From: an uncultured Capnocytophaga sp.
GTDB taxonomy: Bacteria > Bacteroidota > Bacteroidia > Flavobacteriales > Flavobacteriaceae
Direction of reading: 5' to 3'
Assembly (NCBI RefSeq): GCF_938029845.1
Contig: NZ_CALHGG010000019.1
Span: forward strand, 1 to 18,604
Length of the DNA stretch: 18,604 bases
Shown piece by piece: positions 14,393 to 18,604 of the stretch (its first letter is position 1; the number at the start of each line of letters is the position of its first letter). Below the pieces are notes generated by a model. The model worked only from the letters and a program-made list of their open reading frames with translations, did no database searches and had not been told where the DNA came from. The position numbers and the translations under genes were made by a program.

Positions 14393-14734
14393 CTAAGAGA
14401 GGCTGTCCTTTTTAGGCATAGTATTTCCGTTTTTGGCTTTTAAGGCTGTTACTGGCACACTGAAATGTTCTCGGATAAATTGATGTACATCTGAGAGCTT
14501 GTAGTATATTTTGCCTGATATGGTATAATAAGGCAGTTTGCCATTGGAGCGATACCTCTGCAGGGAACGTGCAGAGATTTTAAAGGTGAGCATCAAGTCT
14601 TGATTATCCAAGAGTTCCTCACCATCCAAGCTGTTTTTGCGTTTTTCAGCTTTGTCTATTTGCTCTTTAAGCAAATCAAAACGATCCATAATGCGTTCCA
14701 TCCACGCTATAAATTCTATTCTGTCGATTTCCAT
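14393..14734 (-). CDS. Helix-turn-helix (HTH_17 / excisionase-like) protein
   Basis: The protein has 113 residues. The N-terminal 35 residues are probably a coiled helix (DRFDLLKEQIDKAEKRK). Residues about 41-90 form the excisionase-type HTH (NQDLMLTFKISARSLQRYRSNG, then LPYYTISGKIYYKLSDVHQFI). It lies 69 bp after the primase-helicase and 53 bp before the DUF4099/DUF3945 gene. By position it compares with the second excisionase (Xis2d) of CTnDOT-type elements. The assignment as excisionase rather than regulator is inferred. Confidence 0.8.
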   Translation of the reverse strand: MEIDRIEFIAWMERIMDRFDLLKEQIDKAEKRKNSLDGEELLDNQDLMLTFKISARSLQRYRSNGKLPYYTISGKIYYKLSDVHQFIREHFSVPVTALKAKNGNTMPKKDSLS

Positions 14735-14803
14735 TTTTTATATTTATATTTGTTTAATACTTCGATTGTTAGGTCTTAATCTTAGAATATCTAAAAGTTC
14801 TTC

Positions 14804-16882
14804 TTATCCTTGTGAGTTCTTGTTATCCTCCAAAAGTTCTTTTAGCACACTGCCCATTCCTAAGAGTTGGTCATTTCCCTCTTGAGGGACTAAAATGCCC
14901 ATTTCCTTTAAGGTACGGATATAACCTTTTGCGGTGCGTTCCTTTACATCAGTCCTTTTTTGAATTTCTATGTTCAGCTCTTGAACAGTCCACAAAGTTC
15001 GCTCTTTAAAAAGAGGAGAAACTAACGAGGCTAAGGTACTGGCTTTATTGGGTTTTTGGTCTTCGTTTTTCTGATTGCCTACATAACTATGCATTCCCAG
15101 CTCATTGTTCCATCTAAAAAGTATTTGTGGGGTATCGCTAAGACTGCCATTGCGTATTTTCATCGGTTTGACCGCTGAGATAGGACTGTTCTTCTCCCTT
15201 TCGATAGAAAGCACTGCCGTTGCTTTGCGTTGTAGTTCAGAGCCTAAATGACCACGGAGTTTAAGTCCGCTGGGGGTGAGGTGCAACACGCATACAATAC
15301 AGGTTTTGTAGTTACCTGCCAAAAGGTAAAGCTCTTCTATGAGTTCCACGCTTTCTTGCTCGTTATTCACAGCTCCAATAAGGTCGGCTATACCATCGAT
15401 GACCACCAAATGCACTCCTGCACATTGGTAGTAAAAACTCTCCAAGCCCTCACGAATGACCTTTAATCGCTCTCTGCGAGGGAGTTGGGTGAGGCAAAAG
15501 GCGTGTAGCAAATCAGGAAGAGAGGTTAGTTTAGCTCTTTTAAGCAGTTTGCTAATGTTTTGATAGAGCTGGTCTTGAGACTGTTCTGTATCGAAAAATA
15601 GCACCACTTTATCTTTGGGGCAAGGCAGTAGCGTTGTGCCCAATGTGTCAATAGGAAGGTTCTTACTGTTAAGACAACCTGCAATGAGGGCACTTACATA
15701 ATGACTTTTGCCTGTACCTTCGCCTCCTGTAATACCCAATAAACTACTCTGTACTCCTACAGGAGTTCTGCCAATGGAGATGATTGTTTCTTGTTTTTGG
15801 GGAGGTTTATCCCACTGAATTTCGCAGTTTTTAAGTAGCGATAAGCTTTCTTCATAGTGTTTGCTAAGGGTCTGATAAAAGAGTTGCAATAGGTCTCTAC
15901 CCATTTTACCTTGTGCAAAATAATCGGATATATCTTTATCCTTTTTAGTACCTGAAAGAGGTAAAACCAAACGGAATACTTCTAAAGGTGCTAATTGGGC
16001 TTGTTGCTCTAAAGAGGCTCTTTTACCTGTTTCGTCGCTATCGAACAAAAGGACTAAATGTCGGAATCGCATTTTTAGCTTTTGGAGTTTTTGTAAAGGA
16101 ATGTGGGCTGTTTCACTATTGAAACAGATAGCCGAAAAGCCCCTGCTGGCTAAGCTCATTACATCTTTTTCACCTGCGGTGATAAAAAGAATATCGCCTT
16201 GTAGTGGTAGCTGAGACTCACCAAAACAATAGTTTTCGGGATTACCTCCATAGAGAAAGCGCAGTTTAGAAAAGGGACGATAGACCTTTAAATGCTTTTT
16301 AAAAAGGTAAGCAAACATCCACTCATTATAGGTGGAGGTGATAGTGTAAGGTTTGCCGTCTTTATTGGTGCTTGAATAGCTTTGCAGAGAGATCACGTTG
16401 TATTTGTTTAGGATTTCTTGGGTGATGCCGTATTTCTGCCAATAGGCTAATTCTTCTTGGGTAAAAGGTTTTTGGGTGAATTGGTAAGAGATAGATTTTT
16501 TAGTTTCTACTTGAGTGCTTTCTATGGTGATAGTGGGAGGTATTTGAGGTTTTTGTGTAATTATAGAGGTGGATTCCTCTAAACCCAGATGTAAATCTCG
16601 ATTGATAATTTTTAGGATTTCAATAAAGTCAGAGGCATTTTGGCAATCCAATTGATAGAGGTAACCTACTAAGAAAAAACAGTCACCCCTGAAAGTATCG
16701 TTGCCAAAATCTTTCATCTTATAAATGCCTTGTTTGTCCTTATAGATATTGCAGGAAGCATTTTTATCGTCATAGAAAGGGTTTTTAAAGTTTTTACCTA
16801 CCCGCCAGTTGCCTTGTAGATAGTGCTGGAAGACCTGTAGTCCTCCTTCGGTTCTACTTAAAATATCTTGCTTTTTCAACAT
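14804..16882 (-). CDS. Toprim primase / RecA-like ATPase (primase-helicase) of an ICE
   Basis: The protein has 692 residues. The N-terminus (about 8-75) resembles a primase zinc-binding domain (NPFYDDKNASCNIY ... FRGDCFFLVGYLY) but lacks a clear CHC2 set of metal ligands. The Toprim domain follows, with E238 (AGEKD) and D281/D283 (DSDETG). A RepA-type ATPase comes next, with Walker A GGEGTGKS (386-393) and Walker B LVVIDG (D496). The last 70 residues or so look like a winged helix (VKERTAKGYIRTLKEMGIL). The fusion suggests priming plus unwinding during replication of the excised circle. The start lies inside the preceding HTH gene (29-bp overlap), so translation is probably coupled. Domain calls are firm; the cellular role is inferred. 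Confidence 0.88.
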   Translation of the reverse strand: MLKKQDILSRTEGGLQVFQHYLQGNWRVGKNFKNPFYDDKNASCNIYKDKQGIYKMKDFGNDTFRGDCFFLVGYLYQLDCQNASDFIEILKIINRDLHLGLEESTSIITQKPQIPPTITIESTQVETKKSISYQFTQKPFTQEELAYWQKYGITQEILNKYNVISLQSYSSTNKDGKPYTITSTYNEWMFAYLFKKHLKVYRPFSKLRFLYGGNPENYCFGESQLPLQGDILFITAGEKDVMSLASRGFSAICFNSETAHIPLQKLQKLKMRFRHLVLLFDSDETGKRASLEQQAQLAPLEVFRLVLPLSGTKKDKDISDYFAQGKMGRDLLQLFYQTLSKHYEESLSLLKNCEIQWDKPPQKQETIISIGRTPVGVQSSLLGITGGEGTGKSHYVSALIAGCLNSKNLPIDTLGTTLLPCPKDKVVLFFDTEQSQDQLYQNISKLLKRAKLTSLPDLLHAFCLTQLPRRERLKVIREGLESFYYQCAGVHLVVIDGIADLIGAVNNEQESVELIEELYLLAGNYKTCIVCVLHLTPSGLKLRGHLGSELQRKATAVLSIEREKNSPISAVKPMKIRNGSLSDTPQILFRWNNELGMHSYVGNQKNEDQKPNKASTLASLVSPLFKERTLWTVQELNIEIQKRTDVKERTAKGYIRTLKEMGILVPQEGNDQLLGMGSVLKELLEDNKNSQG

Positions 16883-17192
16883 AACCTTTGGCTTTTTGAG
16901 AGAGGGATTGCAGGTAGCTTTCAGTGTTTTCTACCGATTGACTGATAAGGAGTTTGCGAATGCTTCCCAAGGTATAGAAATACTGTCCATAGATTTTGGA
17001 GTAGGTGATTTCATTGCGTTTGCGCATTCGCCATAGGGTTTTCTCACTTAGGTGGAGATATTGACAGATTTCTTTTTGGTTGAGCCACAAACTATCCCAC
17101 TCAATAGGCTCTTGTTTGAGTCGGTTTTCAATGCTTTGGAGTTGCTCCATAAGGGCTTTCCAAGCAGATTCTTCAATGGTGATTAAATTCAT
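16854..17192 (-). CDS. Helix-turn-helix (excisionase-like) protein, first gene after the rteC gap
   Basis: The protein has 112 residues from the ATG at 17192. An earlier start at 17276 would add 28 residues (MHISIGSTW...) that look unlike the family and would leave no room for the promoter at 17237, so I reject it. Residues about 36-83 form the HTH (LNQKEICQYLHLSEKTLWRMRKRNE, then YSKIYGQYFYTLGSIRKL). It is the first gene of the operon beyond rteC, the position held by xis2c in CTnDOT. It overlaps the primase-helicase start. Confidence 0.8.
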   Translation of the reverse strand: MNLITIEESAWKALMEQLQSIENRLKQEPIEWDSLWLNQKEICQYLHLSEKTLWRMRKRNEITYSKIYGQYFYTLGSIRKLLISQSVENTESYLQSLSQKAKGYVEKARYFK

Positions 17193-17236
17193 TGCGTATA
17201 GGGTTAAATTCTCGGCGGCAAAGTTCTGACAAATAC

Positions 17237-17269
17237 CAAACATAAACAGCCAAGTACTACCTATTGAAA
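17237..17269 (-). promoter_or_regulatory. Possible promoter of the HTH-primase operon
   Basis: On the minus strand TATGTTTG (17237-17244) fits TAnnTTTG. The best -33 candidate is TTTC (17266-17269), 21 bp upstream, one base off and slightly far. A weak -33 would suit a promoter that needs an activator such as RteC. The leader would be about 38 nt. Confidence 0.4.
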
Positions 17270-17325
17270 TGTGCATTTTAACGCAGTTGAAGTGATTTTT
17301 ATTTATTTTATTGGTTATGAGTGTA

Positions 17326-17372
17326 TTACAAGATAATTGTAACGTATTTTTGGAGTATAAACTACTTTTATA
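17326..17372. promoter_or_regulatory. Two 6-5-6 inverted repeats, candidate activator sites
   Basis: TTACAA-5-TTGTAA (17326-17342) and TATAAA-5-TTTATA (17356-17372) share the same geometry, with half sites 11 bp centre to centre. The two sites are 30 bp apart, about three helical turns. They lie 60-100 bp upstream of the possible -33 element. In AT-rich DNA such repeats arise by chance fairly easily, so the shared spacing is the main argument. Confidence 0.35.
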
Positions 17373-17469
17373 GGAAGAAATGTCTAAAAAATGCCAATGG
17401 GCTATAATGGGCTTTTTTTCAGAAATGGAGGTAAAAGTGTGTTTAGGGAGTTTCTATAGAAGAGTTAAA

Positions 17470-17507
17470 TTGAAAATAATAAATATAATTGAAAATAATG
17501 AATATAA
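17470..17507. repeat. Two tandem copies of a 19-bp AT-rich unit
   Basis: TTGAAAATAATRAATATAA occurs at 17470-17488 and 17489-17507 with one difference (A or G at the R). The copies abut exactly. An AT-rich tandem repeat next to the operon start could be a site for RteC, an HTH protein or a DNA-bending protein. Confidence 0.6.
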
Positions 17508-17608
17508 TATTTGATTATAAATCCTTCTCCCTAAAAAAGGGAAACTATCTATTTCCCTAAAAAACTGATTAAACAATGTTTAAACGTTTTTATTTGAAGT
17601 TAGCAAAA

Positions 17609-17884
17609 CTACTTTTGGTCGGAGTTGTTTATATGATCTAGTAAAGCCGCTTTTAAAGCATCGAGGAAAGGTGTAAGGTTCTTTGAGCGTCCTTTCATAC
17701 GATGAAAAGTGTGATACAGATCTCCCAATTCTACCTTGAAGAGCTTTTCAAATACCGCAGTTAGCTTCTTGATAGAAACTTTTCCTGATGAAATGCGATT
17801 GGTAGCATACAAACCATAGATTAGCTCTATGAGCTCGGTCTTTTGCCCTGTCCATTCTAAGAGATTTAGAATTTCTAAAGGCAT
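17609..17884 (-). pseudogene. rteC: RteC, C-terminal fragment after a frameshift
   Basis: The fragment has 91 residues starting at an internal methionine. LEWTGQKTELIELIYGLYATNRI and the segment KLTAVFEKLFKVELGDLYHTFHRMKGR match the C-terminal half of RteC proteins, which is needed for DNA binding and activation in that family. The frame runs back without a stop through codons for R-T-R-E-E-E-D to the T9 tract where the N-terminal fragment changes frame. An independent small protein is possible but less likely than one broken gene. Confidence 0.75.
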
Positions 17885-17894
17885 ATCTTCTTCC

Positions 17895-18434
17895 TCACGA
17901 GTGCGAAAAAAAAAGATAATCGGAGAGTTTCTTGGCAGCCCCTATCCTAGCAACTTCAAAGCTACGACAAGTAGAAAAGGCTCCATCAAAAGAAAACAAA
18001 TACCCCTCATTGCTTTGAGGAAGGTAGTCGTAATTGCGAGTAAAATACTCTACATCGCGATTAGTTCTTCCTAAAGCAATGTAGCTAAAGAAATCGGTTG
18101 CTTCTAAAGTCTCTGATTCTTTAAACCATTGGGCTTCTTTGTCTTTTAGAAACTTTTTAGCTGCCTCAGTAGAGAGTAAAGTTGCTTTACTTTCTATCTG
18201 GTAGATCTCATTATAGAAAATGAGTCTGCTAACCATTTGAGGTTGTACCTCACGGAAGAAATGTATCTCTTCTGCTTGGTCCGTAAAACCTTGTTGCAGT
18301 ACCTCTTCCTTGACCTTCCTTAAAAGGTCTTTTAGGAACTGTACCATTTCTAAAGATTCTTTAACCACGGCGGATCCATCCAGCGTGATTTGGCGTTCTC
18401 TTACAGCCAACTGATTCAAAATTTGTTGAAACAT
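17895..18434 (-). pseudogene. rteC: RteC, N-terminal fragment ending at a frameshift
   Basis: The fragment has 179 residues. IHFFREVQPQMVSRLIFYNEIYQIE and the later block TRNYDYLPQSNEGYLFSFDGAFSTCRSFEVARIGAAKKLSDYL, cited here by its ends TRNYDY and LSDYL, are typical of the N-terminal and middle parts of RteC. The frame ends four codons after a run of nine T (minus strand, 17906-17914). With eight T the frame would pass straight into the C-terminal piece and give about 274 residues. RteC activates excision genes in tetracycline-controlled Bacteroides ICEs. No rteA/rteB is in the window. Confidence 0.8.
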
Positions 18435-18486
18435 AAATTAAATATTAAATTTATTGCGCTATATTACGAAAAAACAATGATATACG

Positions 18487-18519
18487 CAAACTTAAAAAAA
18501 TCTTCATTTTTTAAACAAC
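18487..18519 (-). promoter_or_regulatory. Possible promoter of rteC
   Basis: TAAGTTTG on the minus strand (18487-18494) fits the -7 consensus. GTTG (18516-18519), one base from TTTG, lies 21 bp upstream. Transcription would start near 18480, with a leader of about 46 nt. Confidence 0.4.
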
Positions 18520-18554
18520 TGGTTTGCAGGAGATTTACAATTAGCTCCACGCAA

Positions 18555-18604
18555 ACATGCGCTGCTGCATAGGCTTCTATAGAAGCCTATGCAGCAGCGC
18601 ATGT
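18555..18604. repeat. Perfect 50-bp palindrome ending at the window end
   Basis: Bases 18555-18579 (starting ACATGCGCTGC, ending CTTCTA) are the exact reverse complement of 18580-18604, with no spacer. The arm is GC-richer than its surroundings. Palindromes of this length without a loop are unstable in bacteria and are a frequent sign of a fold-back at a sequence end. It may also be half of a real inverted repeat at which the assembly stopped. Confidence 0.8.

Larger units (their letters stand above)
17193..17608. other. 416-bp regulatory gap between rteC and the excision-like operon
   Basis: No gene is visible here. The gap is strongly AT-rich and contains a possible promoter, two 6-5-6 inverted repeats, a 19-bp tandem repeat, and two direct copies of TCCCTAAAAAA (17528-17538 and 17554-17564). 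The first of these copies also forms TCCCT/AGGGA (17528-17532 and 17538-17542). In CTnDOT, RteC binds half sites upstream of the xis2c promoter, so this gap is the natural place for the equivalent sites. Confidence 0.6.
5264..18604 (-). mobile_element. Excision/replication module of a Bacteroidota ICE (partial)
   Basis: The genes run from rteC at the right to the truncated methylase/helicase at the left. In CTnDOT, RteC activates an operon of two small excisionases, Orf3 and Exc (a topoisomerase III). The order here of HTH, primase, HTH, DUF4099/DUF3945 and topB is comparable. The DUF1896 and giant helicase genes that follow are usual ICE cargo in this phylum. No integrase belonging to this module and no transfer genes fall inside the window, so neither end is seen. 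Confidence 0.7.

Noticed and set aside
17193..17276. Upstream start that would extend the HTH protein by 28 residues
   Set aside because: The added residues do not resemble the family, and they would cover the possible promoter; the ATG at 17192 fits the family length.
17386..17415. Repeated ATGGGCT followed by seven T as a terminator
   Set aside because: The two copies are direct, not inverted, so no stem forms.

Overview
This window is accessory DNA from a member of the Bacteroidota. Every recognisable gene belongs to conjugative-transposon (ICE) families of that phylum: RteC, DUF1896, DUF3408, DUF4099/DUF3945, ICE-type topoisomerase III, a giant methylase/helicase, and Bacteroides-type tyrosine integrases. 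The best promoters follow the Bacteroidota pattern of TTTG, about 19 bases, then TAnnTTTG. All genes lie on the minus strand, so transcription runs from high to low coordinates. I saw no tRNA, rRNA, CRISPR array or antibiotic-resistance gene. The genus cannot be fixed. The AT-rich right part would suit a low-GC oral genus such as Capnocytophaga, but that is a guess.

The window looks like two nested elements. The right part (about 5264-18604) is a host ICE module. In transcription order it holds rteC (split by a frameshift), a 416-bp regulatory gap, a small HTH/excisionase-like gene, a primase-helicase, a second HTH gene, a DUF4099/DUF3945 protein, topB, a solitary AbiEi-like regulator with its own strong promoter, a DUF1896 gene, and a very large methylase/helicase gene. 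The order of small HTH proteins, an accessory protein and topoisomerase III, with RteC upstream, resembles the RteC-controlled excision operon of CTnDOT (xis2c-xis2d-orf3-exc). A primase and a toxin-antitoxin-type gene are added here.

The helicase reading frame stops abruptly at 5264, before its second helicase lobe. The left part (about 1-5260), visibly more GC-rich, begins there. In transcription order it holds two adjacent tyrosine integrases, a second DUF1896 gene, a 660-bp gap, two HTH genes and a DUF3408 gene, and it continues past position 1. I read it as the integrase end of a second mobile element that inserted into the helicase gene of the first. An 11-bp inverted repeat spans the proposed junction.

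The least expected non-coding signals are a ladder of octamers at 1476-1627 with TCGA recurring exactly every 8 bp, a hairpin-rich block at about 1640-1890, paired inverted and tandem repeats between rteC and the excision genes, and a perfect 50-bp palindrome that ends on the last base of the window.
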